From Warburgia ugandensis (Eukaryota > Streptophyta > Magnoliopsida > Canellales > Canellaceae): 64,000 nucleotides of DNA. How positions within the stretch are numbered: the stretch's first letter is position 1; every line of letters starts with the position of its first letter. Position numbers and translations under genes: made by a program. Where the stretch lies: positions 6,213,001-6,277,000 of the forward strand of contig CP141126.1 of NCBI GenBank assembly GCA_035236585.1, read 5' to 3'. This document shows positions 1 through 11,439 of the stretch, piece after piece. The notes beneath the pieces were generated by a model. It searched no databases. It saw only the letters and a list, made by a program, of their open reading frames with translations, and was not told the origin of the DNA.

Positions 1-659
1 CGATATATGATTTTGAAAATGTTGAGCCATGGTTATACAAGTACTTATGCTAAGACTAGAATTAGCTAGTCAATAATTTATGCTAATTAAAATATGGCTC
101 TTGAAATGAAAATTTGTAAATGATTTTGTATGATGTATTATGGAATGTAAAATTGTGACTCGACATGAATTCCATGAGCAAGGTAAAATGTTTCAATGAA
201 TGAAAATTAGGCTACTCTGGAGAGTTGTGCTTAACCTAAAATTACGCAACTCAAGAGAGTTGTGCTTAGCTTAAAATTAGGCAACTGTGAGAGTTGAGCC
301 TAGCCTAGGGCAAATTATAAGACCCCTATGGTTGCTATGCTAGGAAGATTAGTTGGCCTCTGACTTCTGATATAGATACCTGCCCTAAGAGGCTTAGTCT
401 TGAGTATGTTTCATGAGGAGACTAGTTTCAAATTGATCCAGTGCCCCCATGAGGATTGGTGTAGCCCGCGCGGTATTCGTGGCCGAGCGTAGTAGGAGGA
501 TAGTCCTCTATGTGCATAGTAGACCTTATTGATATAAGACATGGAATGACATGTCGGTCATCCTAGAGGATATTCACCATATCTAAATCTAGTTAGTGAC
601 AGGATGCTGTCACATAGTGATACAACAAGATTATGGATTGACATGACATGGTATGATAT
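1..659. repeat. Left part of an older LTR-like sequence, split by the solo LTR
   Basis: No coding sequence is recognised here. The stretch is continuous with 3512-4203 once the solo LTR at 660-3511 and one copy of its target duplication are removed. The joined sequence ends at 4203 in GGGTCGCCACA, a CA-terminated end with an imperfect inverted resemblance to long plant Gypsy LTR ends such as the one at 14378. Reading it as an older LTR is inference, because its left end lies outside the window. Confidence 0.35.
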
Positions 660-3511
660 TGTAATATCCTTAATTTTTAAGATAAAAATAGGAAATTATT
701 AAATAAATTAAAATAAAAATTTATGGATGAAATTCTTTCTTGAAAACATAATAATTAGAAAGTGCTCGTCGATACGAATCCAACGCCACCAAGAACGCGA
801 GAAACAGAGCTCAAACGAGGGAGTTATGAGCCGTCAAAGTTGTAAGGGCAAAATGGTCTTTTGACAGAAACGTGTTACACAGGGGTCCAAATTGATAACG
901 GCACCCCTGTCTACACACGTCTCTACCAGTCCGGCGAAATCGCCGGAGAGACGTGGGAAGAGCCGTGTGGGGGAGAGTTTCTCTTCCCCAAGACCTAAAA
1001 CCTGCCATATACATGCTCCTACAGGAGGCAGCGCTCCACTTTGAGCGTTTTCCATGAATGATACGCAAAACCCTAGACACAAAAATCTGAAGTTTCCGGC
1101 GAGTGGAGCCCCGGCAACCCGAGCAACTCCGGCCAGGTGCAAGGTAAGCCACAAAACCTATGTTTTTCTGTATTTATTAATTAGGAAATTAATTAGGAAA
1201 ACGTTTAAAAATTTTGGAAAAAAATCAGATTTTAAGGAACTTTGTGCACGCTCTTGTTGGAGTGTGATTTCACGGATCAAACCTTGTCCGTTTGAAAATC
1301 GCACCGTCAACTAGTGCACAAGAGACAGAGAATACCCTTTAAATTTGGGAGTGATCCAACGGTGGAATTGCCCAGAAAACTCAAAAACCAGTACATAGGG
1401 AGGTTTTTAGGAACTTGGGAAAAATCGTTTAAAAACCATGGTTTTTGAGAAAATTAGTGCAAAAGGAGGGCATAAATGGATTCTAGAGAGAATTCTGAAG
1501 AAAATGGCGCAAAAATCACGCAAAACGGAGCTGCAGCCAGCTCTAGGGCCAGGAATCGGTCGTCTTCTCCCGGCGTCGTCAACGCGTCGGCGCACAGCGG
1601 CCGCCAAGGCCGCACTCGGAGACGCAGCCAGGACGACGTCACATGACGTCGTCGCCGCACGCGTGCGCGGTGCCACGCGCGTGCGGAGCGTGCGTTGGTT
1701 GGCTGTCGCGGTGCCGCCGGTTTAAACCACCTTATGGTGGTCCGGCAGGCCCCATTTTAGCTTAGTTTTCACAAAAACTTGATTTTTGGGAGCTAGAGAG
1801 GTCCAAATCACGATCCGGAAGGCGTTGTGACCGTATGGCCTTGAGCGGACCTAGTTTTAACTTAAAAACTTAGAAATGACCACTTTTTATTTAGAAAAAT
1901 TTTAAAATAGTGATGTGACATGTACAGGTGCACTTGAATATACCAATTAAAGGGAGTTATTGGCAAGCTAGTGATCTCACTGCTTGAGGTAGGTGACGAC
2001 AACTAATGTTTTGCCTTGATTTTAAACCATGTTTAAACATAGCATCATGTGTGATTGTGTTTTAAAATGCAATTATTATTTCTGAAGTGGATTTCATGCT
2101 ACATTGCGTACGGGATGGTTATTCCAAATTGAAATCTTTTCTTGAATAAACTTATTTCAAATGCTTTTACAAGTATGACGTTAATTTGTTATGCTTACTT
2201 AGAGACTTATTTCTTATTATATATATAGAAAATGCATGGATTTACATGGAAATGAGAATAGAGGCTTATTAGTGGTCCTTTGATAGGCTAACCCGGGATG
2301 AGGGGCATGTCTTGGGGATTGCAAGCTATAAGTGCTCTTGAGTTTTAGCATATACATATGATTTCCGTGTTTTATATTTGATGACGGGATGCTCTCGCCC
2401 AGGTGGGCGTCATCTTTAGGAGGGATAAGTAGGCCACCCACCTTCGAGATTATGATGTGATGAGTTTGTGATATGATAGACACACTGCCCATAGATGGCA
2501 TTCGGTAGGGGTTTGGTAACATGGATAGTCCACACTACCGGTCGAGAGCCTTTCCATGGGGACGGTGCGCTAAGTCTCCGTTATGGTGTCGACGGGGAGC
2601 GGCGGTGGTTGATACTATGGAGGGTTGCCCTTTGCAGCATGATGGCCCATATTCTTGTTATGTGTGCATGTATGATGAGCATGGTTATAGATGGTATGCC
2701 TGGGTGTGACGACACTCAGAGGTTGACTATGTGTACTACGATCGGGGGATGTTCGTGCGATGTGGTGGGACCCATTACCTTAGGGTGCCCTTATTCTTGT
2801 TGTATGCTCCATTTATTGATTTATGTCATGTTTTAACTCCGTGAATTTCATGTTTTAGCATATGGAATAAATTGGCATTTATTTGAACATGGCATTATGA
2901 TATCACTATTTCCATAAATGTTAGACTTTTCATCAATCTTTGTTCATTATTTACTGCATTTATTACATTAATTGTCTATGTACCTACCTGGCGATAGCTT
3001 CTTTGAGGCATTGCTTTGTTTTGCAATGCCTTAGATCTCAGGCGACACCGGGAAAGGAAAAGCGGTTGATAAACCTTGAAACTCTTTGAAGACTAGTTTC
3101 CCTATAGTTTTAGACAGTAATGTGAGTCATTAGAGTGGATTATCATTTGAATTTTTATTATGGATTGCATACTTTATATTTGGATGTGATTTAGATCTTT
3201 GGACATATATTGGACATTTATATGGGATGTTATGATGGATAGACCCTGGGCCATATTATTATTGTCTTTTGGATGTTTATTTGATTTAAAATAAAGGCGC
3301 CTATTTATTTGACGTTGATTTATACGCGGATCATTTATTTGTGTTTAAATTACATGTACGCCATTTTGAGAAAGGAAAAATTAACACCCGGAGTTTTAAG
3401 ATAGGTTTAGTAAAATGTTAAATAAATCTTTTCTCATGGGATCCCAAATGCTCTTATTTAAATTGTCAAAAAAAAAATAAAAAATTTGTCTTAAAAATCC
3501 GGGGTGTTACA
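660..3511 (+). mobile_element. Solo LTR, 2.85 kb, Gypsy-like
   Basis: The element starts TGTAATATCC and ends GGGGTGTTACA, so its ends are imperfect inverted repeats of TG...CA type. It is flanked by a perfect 5-bp target duplication, GATAT, at 655-659 and 3512-3516. No primer-binding site or polypurine tract adjoins it and no pol coding is found, so it is a solo LTR left by recombination between two LTRs. A splice-donor-like site (AAGGTAAGCC near 1150) follows an AT-rich, TATA-like stretch near 690-720, suggesting plus orientation. Length and end sequence suit the long-LTR Tekay/Del-type Gypsy elements of plants, but no domain confirms this. ORFs inside, including the GC-rich stretch at 1540-1720, look like chance. 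Confidence 0.75.
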
Positions 3512-4203
3512 GATATGATATGACCTAATATGATTTCATAAAATGTGATATAACATGACAAGCTCTCATATGTCTTTGCACATCAACAGTGTATGAGATT
3601 ACTTTTGAAATGAATTGGAAACCATAAGGTTTTGATATTGAGTATTTAATTATTTGCTGCAAAATTTCAAATGGCTGGTTTAGGCAATTTCCTACTAAGA
3701 CAGCGTACTCACCCTTACAAAACATTTCAGGAGAAGCTCAAGAGGACTAAGCGATCGGCTAGGAGAAATCAAATAAGGAGAAAAGAAGTATGGATAAGTA
3801 GTTAGTCAAACATTTCAATTATTATTTCGATTTTGAAACAACAGACATTTGAGGTGAATGTAATAAGACAGGGGGCACTGATACACTTAATCTGAATTAT
3901 GACTTAAATTTATGTTCCTTATTGTTTGGGCTGTGACTAGGAGATATTGTATGGTATGTTTTTATTATACTATTATATGTGAAGGTTTTTAATGATCAGG
4001 GAGATCTTGTAATGGTATGTTTTTATTATACTATTATATGTAAAGGTTTTTAATGTGACACTAGGTTGAAGGTGGGATTGAGGAAAATAATATGTATTAT
4101 ATATTTTTAAATGTCTTAAGAAAAAAGAGAGAGAAAAATCCTATAGGAGAGTTTTATTTTTAAATTATACTTCGAAAATCCTTTTGTAAAACCTGGGTCG
4201 CCA
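3512..4203. repeat. Right part of the older LTR-like sequence
   Basis: This continues the sequence interrupted by the solo LTR. It is AT-rich and non-coding, contains a local 60-bp duplication at 3941-4060, and ends at 4203 in GGGTCGCCACA, a possible LTR terminus. Confidence 0.35.
3941..4060. repeat. 60-bp tandem duplication
   Basis: Two adjacent copies, about 3941-4000 and 4001-4060, share the core TGGTATGTTTTTATTATACT. They differ by a few substitutions and one inserted base. Confidence 0.8.
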
Positions 4204-5792
4204 CACCTTTCAAGTGGCAATCATCTAAACCTAAAAAGGGTCAACATCCATCAACAAATCCCACCTTTGAAGCATGCAAGCATATAAACACCCTTTTGAA
4301 ACAATATTCTTCTCCTTCCAATTGATATGTTGCCATACTACCAAGGTTAAACTTAAGGATTGCATAACAGTACCTTGGAACAATGCTGAAGTGAACTTAT
4401 ACTATCCTCTTCTTTTTTTTTTTAATGCCTCCTCATGTGCACGCCAAACTTATGATAATTTAATTCAGTTCATACAAAGATTGTAAGTCTTTTATTAATA
4501 TTGTAACTGACTTATTCATATCATGCTTCATAACACTATTTACTCATTTTGCGAGCCATTTGATAGATGCTGACTGGTTAGCATTGCTGCCCACACAAGT
4601 ATGCTCATTACTAACCTTATTAACTTGGAAGCTTATACTGTCATTGGTATTAGAACAATGACAACTCCAAGCACAACCCTCTTATCTGCATTTAACAATA
4701 AGTCGCTTTTGATCAGATTTAACATTTCTAAGTTTGTATGCAAACTTTAGAGCATAAGATCAAATTGCAAGTCTACATTCTTCAACATTTGCAAACACCA
4801 TCCCTTCTTTGATAGTGCACTCACTTTCATTGTAATATATTTCCTTACAGCCATCATTACCCGATGACATATAACCATATATCGACTCACACAATTCCAG
4901 TTCATTTTCTTCTTCATGAAAATTTTCATATGGGCTACATTGGTTGGCATGTCTTCACCCACATCTTCTTTGTTACTAAAATTGATATCTTCATCATATG
5001 TTTGTGGTCTTTCATTTCCATGAGAAATCTAATCATGATAAACATTCATTACAGTATTGTGATCGTCTTCTTCCATCTACTCATAAAACAAACAAAAAAG
5101 TATTAACAAAAAGCATTCCGTAATAGAGAAAACAAATAGCTGACATAAGATAAGTGCAAACATCTCACATAAGATAAGTGCAAACAAACAGCTGTTCGAT
5201 CGCACATCGAACAGTAGTGAGTGGTAATCCTGATCTTCTTATCATTGAATTGGAAAACAAGGATCATGCACTTTTCAACACTCGATCACACTTTTTGATA
5301 ACAACATATCTGTTCTCCTAAAGGAACAACACTTGTTTCTGACAAAGACTTTGTCTTAATATCTCTTCTGGATGGGGACACTATCTCCCTTCAGCCATTG
5401 AGGCAAAAATGTAGGATTCATACACTATCTCCCTTATGTCTTTCCTGTTAAGAGGCCAATGGGATCAGAAGGTTTTTACTACTTAATACATAAAAGATAA
5501 AGAAGTTGTATGAGATGAGTATGAGATGAACTCAATAACTAAAACTTGTACACAAAAATAACAGCAATATTTGAAGGATATGAATGAACTTCTGACTGTG
5601 GGCACTCATTCATGATGGATGCTGGTGGAGATTATGCTCAAATTTTTAGTTGTTCGAAAAGCATGCTGAGGTTCCTTGAAAAACATATGTCTGGCAAAGC
5701 GGAAAACTATAAAGGTGTCATGCCCTTTGATATATGTTTCTGTTATTATAAAATAATTTCTTGTTTGTTCATTTATTCTATTGATCTTTCAG
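4204..5792. other. Intergenic or intronic sequence, nothing recognised
   Basis: AT-rich sequence with only short ORFs that match no family I know. The last part (from about 5600) could be intron or upstream exon of the thioredoxin-like relic that follows, but the expected active-site exon was not found. Confidence 0.5.
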
Positions 5793-5956
5793 CTCTGCAA
5801 GACTGCGGAGGCACACCCCGACATTTTGTTCTTGAAAGTGAAATTTGATGAGAATAAACCAATGTGCAAATGCCTAAATGTAAGGGTGCTTCCATACTTC
5901 ATTTCTATCGTGGTGCAGATGGACAGTTGGTATCTTTTTCATGTTCAATTGCAAAG
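5793..5956 (+). pseudogene. Exon of a thioredoxin-like (ACHT-type) protein, frameshifted
   Basis: After a pyrimidine-rich acceptor (TTTCAG, ending 5792) the sequence reads through [18 protein letters not shown] and then [18 protein letters not shown]. This is the second half of a thioredoxin fold as found in plant chloroplast thioredoxin-like (ACHT) proteins, including the cis-Pro loop VLPYF. One base is missing near 5901, after which the frame changes and continues as [18 protein letters not shown]. The exon ends at a good donor (AAAG|GTAAG, 5956). The upstream exon with the WCxxC-type active site and the downstream exon are not found. Family members reduce target disulfides in plastids; this copy is probably a dead fragment. 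The subfamily is less certain than the fold. Confidence 0.6.
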
Positions 5957-6985
5957 GTAAGAAATTTGTCCATGAACTATATGCTTGGAATAAGATGGAA
6001 ACTTATGCATAAATCTCTCTCAAAATTATGAATTAACAAAGCTGTTCGATTGTAATAATTGATTGAACTATATGAAGAATTTGCCTGGTAGTCTGATTAT
6101 TTATATTTTCTATTACTAATCTTGCGTTGCTTTTCCCACTCATCCGTACTTAAATGGATTATGATCACATAGATATCCAGTTGTTGTGTGATTTCCTCAT
6201 TTTTGTTGTTAGATCTTTGTAAAACATTCACTTTGCAATGCATTTCTACCTGTACTTCAAAAGAATCACAACTGCATAGGTTGATTGGAAATCATTTCCA
6301 TATGAAAGGACATTGTATCTGTTCACAAATTTTGCCATGATTTTTTGTAATGACATTCAGTTGACCATTTAATTGTTGTTTGTTTTACCTTTGAAATGAG
6401 CTGATCTGGTTACAAGGTAACCTTCTATTCTGCACGATAGAGCTAACCTTAATGCTTTATGGAAGCTTTGCGACCCCAGGACCTATCCCGTTACTTATCA
6501 AGATCTGGAGCATAACAACAAACAGCTGACACACACACACACACACAGCGACAGGCATGGAAGCAAGTTTACAGAGAGAGAACGACAGAGCGAGAGAGTG
6601 CGTGCGCGACAGAGAGCGAGAGGGAGAGAGTGTGCCTCAGGGACGATGGATAGATCTGGCGAAGAAATGGAGGTGAGGTTGCGCAGGTGACGGGAGAAAG
6701 GTCTTCACGTAGTCGATCTCCGCCGGAGCAAGAGGGTCGTTGAAGTCGACCGATGTTGGTCCGTCGCGGTAGTTCCTCCGCTGAAAGTCTGTAATATTAA
6801 AAAAAGAGAAACCATTTTGGGGGGTATTATTGGAATTTAAAATTTTCAAACGGCCATTCAAGATAGAACGGAAATGAAATGGCAAATTTGCAAAGCTGCC
6901 CAAAATGTAATGGCAAATTTTCAAAAATGTGAAAATGTTGGATTTTCTCTGCTTGTTTCTTAACCTAAAAACGTAGGATAGGGTG
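5957..6985. other. Unassigned region with simple repeats
   Basis: It contains an (AC)n microsatellite at 6529-6547 and a GA-rich stretch at about 6572-6630. A minus-strand ORF around 6640-6780 reads FNDPLAPAEIDYVKTFL; it is coding-like in texture and could be a first exon, but I cannot name it. The AT-rich stretch 6790-6950 resembles, in opposite orientation, sequence near 41280-41390. Confidence 0.4.
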
Positions 6986-7231
6986 TGTAACAGCCCGAGG
7001 GCCCACACCCTGCAACGATATTGTCCGTGCCGGAGTGCCCATACACCTTGCACGGTTTTGTTCTTCCCCAGTTGCCCAGGGAAAAGGCCTCGTTGCAAGG
7101 AAAGTCCTCATCACTCTTATCAAGAGCCCAGTAACTTTCCCCCTAGCGATGTGGGACTAATTCTCAGTCTTTCACCTTGCCTAGAAGCCTGTCAGCCCTC
7201 TTGGCCCGCCCTCATCGGCCAAGGCTTCACA
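6986..7231 (-). mobile_element. Solo LTR of a TRIM element
   Basis: On the minus strand this 246-bp sequence starts TGTGAAGCCTTGGCCGATGA and ends GGGCTGTTACA. It matches the LTRs of the complete TRIM at 20003-20593 throughout, including the shared blocks GGGCCAA, CTGACAGGCTTCTAGG, GTCCCACATCGC and GGGGAAGAACAAAA. It is flanked by a perfect 5-bp target duplication, GGGTG, at 6981-6985 and 7232-7236. No internal region is present, so it is a solo LTR. Confidence 0.9.
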
Positions 7232-7236
7232 GGGTG

Positions 7237-9101
7237 CATTTGTATTAGTCTTTCCATGCTTTGTTACGATTAATTCTCTCTTATGATGAATAGGCAACCG
7301 GTGCAAAGTTGCTCTATATCCCTTGGTTGCCTTAGAACCTTTCATTCTCCTATTATACTTTTCTTGGAAAAAGCCAGGCCCCGATGGGCCTTTTGTTCGT
7401 CTCCATACTCATGGGACTTTTGTTGAACGTCATTCAAGCTTTTCTTGGGAGAGCAATAAACACAATCAAATGATTGTTTCTTAACAAGTGGCCTATAACA
7501 GTGTACTCTGCTGGGTGTGTTCTATACCAAAATTTTATATTAGAAGCTTTGATTGTTAGCTCAGCAGCGCTTGGGATGATTTTAGGCATGGCATATTCCT
7601 GAATAATCTCAATTTTCAATTATTCAACCAATTCATTTTACCAGGTTCAACATTAGTCAAGCTAGTACAATAAGCAGCAGAACTCGACATATTTAGAAAA
7701 TGTAACAAATCCTATTCACTTGGGAGGATGGAGAGTGATGCAATTAGAAAAATTGCTTTCAGGGCAAGGTAAGAAAGGGTTAGAGAAAATTTATATTGTA
7801 AAGGAGGGCAAAGTCCATTTTTTATTTCTTCTATGGAGAGATCAAGCGAGCGATTATGGTCAAGTTCATCAGTGATGGAATAGCACAAAAGCCCCTTACT
7901 GCAGCCTATAGCAATTTGCCATCCCGTTCCTCCTGCCTCCATCGTATAGTCATATAATGTCAAAGATTTCTTTCTGCCACCTAATCTTTTGATAGCGAGG
8001 TCTCAAGTTTATGAAATATGAAAAGGCATAGAGCCTTTAATTTGGAACTAACATAACAATGGCATCTTATTTCTCCTCATTGCCTCCACAATATCCTATG
8101 ACATTCCTCTCCGACACCTCACCGCTAATTAGATCCATTCCTAGGGAATGAACCCTTTGATACTAGGGCTGAAATTTTATTTCTCATGAAGATGCAATAA
8201 AAAGACAACACTATACTTTCCTATTTTTAGCCATAAAGCATCTTAATCATTCTATGAATGCATCATTGTCCGCTATGAAAAGCCAGAGAGGATACGAACC
8301 CTTGGCTGGCTTGCATTCGTTCCACATCAGGCCACTTTTTGATCGCGTTTGACATGTAGCGCGCACCTAAAGGCACTCCCTTGCATGTTGTCGTTGTGCT
8401 TGTGCCTAAAATGGCGAGTGATTTTCGGCAGCAACATTTGAAGTGTTTGGTGACCCCAGGAACAGATCCTACCAGAGAAGTAAAAGAACGCTCATTTTGA
8501 CCTTTGCTGGAAATGAATAGGAGTTTCTATCCATTTTGTTATGCATGGCAATCATTAATTGCTCCTCCATATCTCATTCACTAAAGGGAACATTGCCTGC
8601 ACTTGAAAACCGCCCCTCCATCCCATTTCTCGATCTGGGCAAGCTATAAATTCGGGTGCAGGTGCAGTTTACCACACAACAGAGAAGGCCGCATACGCAC
8701 TTTCACTGAACAGCTTATATACGGGATAACTCCTTGAAACTGCAAATCGTAGAATGTGATCGCCTAGCACTCTATATGTCAAATTAGGAGGAAACCACAG
8801 GCAAAGACCATGAAATTTGTTATATAGATAGTTAAATGATTTTATATACACTGAAATGTCGGATAAAAAATGTGATATTGTTGTAGCGAAGAATTCGTAT
8901 ACGCTCAAACTTCAGACTAGCCATTGCAAAGCCGAATTTTGTTCTTTCGAGCCTCAGAGAAAATGCTTGGCCGCTCAAGTGAAGGTTGAGCAACTGATCC
9001 TTGGGTGTGATGGCAGCTGGTAACATGTTGCATTGTCCAGCTTGATTCTGGACGTGCTAAAAAGTGCATTTGACTATAATCGGACATAAAGAAACAGCCA
9101 T
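7237..9101. other. Intergenic sequence, nothing recognised
   Basis: Short ORFs on both strands show no family resemblance. The end nearest 9101 is probably the 3' untranslated region of the minus-strand TAPT1-like gene. Confidence 0.5.
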
Positions 9102-9308
9102 CTAGTCCAAGTGAAGGTGTTGTCTTCTCTTTCGGCACCTATTAACATACCACCTGGCACCCAAGTTTAGGCCCATACCGACCATTATCTTGAGTGTCGC
9201 AAGCATAATGTAGGTCATTGCTGACAAGAGAAAGATCCAAAACAGCCTCCAAGGAACTGGACCATAAGGCAGATGAGCAGCATATACTGGAGTTGGCACC
9301 CGGATTAC
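9102..9308 (-). pseudogene. TAPT1/POD1-like gene, last exon
   Basis: The minus strand has an acceptor (ATACAG before 9308) followed by an exon reading VIRVPTPVYAAHLPYGPV, then a hydrophobic segment (WRLFWIFLLSAMTYIMLATL) and the basic tail WYVNRCRKRRQHLHLD with a stop at 9102. This resembles the C-terminus of plant homologues of TAPT1 (Arabidopsis POD1, an ER membrane protein needed for pollen tube guidance, from recalled family knowledge). The exon itself is open. It belongs with the exons at 9578, 10495 and 10721; the second of these is out of frame, and everything upstream is missing from the window. Confidence 0.7.
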
Positions 9309-9577
9309 CTGTATCAAGAGAGAAACAAAATTACATAATTGACTAGCAAAACTTTCCTGGCAAAGACTGATAAGTTAGGCTGTGCAAAACTGTTTAGTAT
9401 GCATACGGGTCACTGTCCACCACCCATGCCCACCTTCCAACAGACCTAAGATAGTTCTCTATCCCAGACTTGATGCAGAATGGACAATGACTGATAGAGT
9501 AAATATTGGTAATACTAGATTATTTATTGTCATTACACTGAAATTGAAAAACACTGAAATTGGCCGTTGATGCGTAC

Positions 9578-9641
9578 CACACAAGCTGGTGCTAAAGGGA
9601 CAAAAGTTAAATTTCTTGTCTTCTGAGTCAATGTTCAGGGT
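9578..9641 (-). pseudogene. TAPT1/POD1-like gene, penultimate exon, frameshifted
   Basis: The exon lies between an acceptor (TTGTTAG, before 9641) and a donor (GTACGC, after 9578). It begins TLNIDSEDKK and continues in another frame as NLTFVPLAPACV. Its neighbours both end and start in phase 0, so the exon should be a multiple of three, but it is 64 bp. One base gained or two lost therefore break the frame. This is the clearest sign that the gene is no longer functional, unless the base is an assembly error. Confidence 0.65.
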
Positions 9642-10494
9642 CTAACAAGGAATGGCAAGACAAAATAGGCTAGTAGGATGAATGATGCTTTTTTAATCAA
9701 ATATGCGTGCGTATTAGAAAAAATAGTGTGAAAAAGATTTGTTTCTGAGATATCCTCAGACAATTAGGAGCAACAATGATAGTGCACATGGTGTTGTTGC
9801 AAGTAAAGTACTCAGAAAAAACCAATTACTAGACAGAGTGGACCTGTTGCATTTGTGTGCGAGTGTTGCAAGCATCCTGGTTGCAGGGGTTCAGACTTTA
9901 TCTTTATCCATCAAAAGAAAAATATGCATTCTGTGATGTCCTGTTTGCAGGGGTTAGAACTTCATGCTTATAAGTCAGAAGAAAATAATTTCATCAGAGA
10001 AAAAAGAAAAAGAAATATACATTTTGCCATCTGACAGTGGAAGTCTTTTATTTTCAGCAAATGGACATTTTAATCACGGTGAATGTAGATCTGGATATAA
10101 AAATAAATGCCACCAATCCCAGTTCAACAAGTAGGCCTTGGAATTACTCAACCACAGAAAAAAATCTTCACATGAGCAAACTGCAGTGTTTCTCTGTTAG
10201 TCTAACAATCAAGCAATCCATACATTCACCGTATCTGTAGTGCATTTTTGTCAAGTTTCAGAAAGAGAGTATAATGTGAAAACAAGTAATAATAGTAATC
10301 ACAAACTGCAGTTAAGTTGCAGGAAAAACTGATTTTGTGCTCAGGACTTAGATCATGACACTTGAGTCTTAGCTTCCAAGATCAGATCCACAGTATGTTC
10401 TCAAGATATAACTATCTGAGATAGGGTGATATCAAGAAAATCATGAGTAGGTAACCTAGATGCAGGAAATACAGAACCAAGTGAGGCAGAATAC

Positions 10495-10617
10495 CCGTTT
10501 GCAGAGGTGCTCCAGAAACTCAGAATAGGAAACAGGCTTTATTTTGTTAAATTTTGTAAGGAATGAATGCTTGATTACATCGATGAGCATCTCACAAAAG
10601 CAAACCAGGAGAGCATT
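10495..10617 (-). pseudogene. TAPT1/POD1-like gene, internal exon
   Basis: A 123-bp, phase-0 exon on the minus strand lies between an acceptor (GATTTCAG) and a donor (GTATTC). It reads NALLVCFCEMLIDVIKHSF followed by LTKFNKIKPVSYSEFLEH. The motif IDVIKHSFxxKFN with YSEF following is characteristic of the TAPT1/POD1 family. The exon is open and well conserved. Confidence 0.75.
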
Positions 10618-10720
10618 CTGAAATCTCCAAATAAACAACAATAGAATAAAGAAGTGTTAAACTCGCATGTAGGTTTTATTAGGGAGCAAAATAATGCTGT
10701 GAAATTAGTCAGCTACTTAC

Positions 10721-10818
10721 AATGAGAAAACCCTCAAACCACGGCCCCTCAGCCTCCAAAATATTCTGAGCTAACACGAATAAGATAAATGCTGTGATTT
10801 GAAACCTCTCTATTGTAT
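10721..10818 (-). pseudogene. TAPT1/POD1-like gene, internal exon
   Basis: A 98-bp exon on the minus strand has a canonical donor (GTAAGT, revcomp of 10715-10720) and acceptor (CAG at 10819-10821). It reads IERFQITAFILFVLAQNIL then EAEGPWFEGFL, a membrane segment of TAPT1/POD1 proteins. The sequence upstream in the gene (10819-11085) holds no further exon and is then cut by the copia element at 11086, so the 5' part of the gene is separated or lost. Confidence 0.7.
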
Positions 10819-11085
10819 CTGGTCATTAAAAAATAGTATAATAAGACAGCACAATGACAAAAAGGGAAATGATTGCATCTATTTTATTCATAATGACAGT
10901 TTCAGCTATAATTTGAAAGCAGTCCCTTATTAATAAGATAATTACAAGAATCATAGATAAAATTCAGTAACAATTCCTCTAAGGAGAAGAACAAGTCCCT
11001 CTAGCTCAAGATTTGAGTTTAAGAAATGATTGTAAGTCATTCAAGGAATAACATACAAGCATAAGGTCTACTGCAACCAATAAAC

Positions 11086-11439
11086 TGTTAGTCCAGTCTC
11101 ATTTGACAGCCGCTGCCTTTTAACTCTGGTGGTCACCAACGTCAACTGCTGTGATAGCTACTACCGTCAACCACTGCCTAAAACTTTTGTGATCAATTTG
11201 TCAAAAATTAAGCTATGAAAAACCTATAAATAGGGAAGAGCTGAATATCAATTTAGAACATCACCCATTCCCAATCATCCAATATCTATATATATCCCTA
11301 TAATTCTTCTCATGTATTATTTCATTTTATAGTGAAATTGCTATGCATCTCTGTGGATGTAGGCATCTTGGCCGAACCACGTAAAATTTGTGTGTTTTGT
11401 GTATGCTTGATCTTGGGTGGGAATTGTAAATCCCCAACA
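11086..11439 (+). mobile_element. 5' LTR of copia element 1
   Basis: A 354-bp LTR starts TGTTAGTCCAG and ends AAATCCCCAACA, directly followed by the primer-binding site at 11442. A TATA-like CTATAAATAG lies near 11226. It shares both ends and the internal block GGCCGAACCACGT with the LTRs of copia element 2 (28934-33965), so the two belong to one family. No matching 3' LTR is in the window. Confidence 0.8.

Noticed and set aside
1407-1725. ORFs in the GC-rich stretch inside the first solo LTR
   Set aside because: Open on both strands because of GC-rich, stop-poor sequence; no domain, and located within an LTR.
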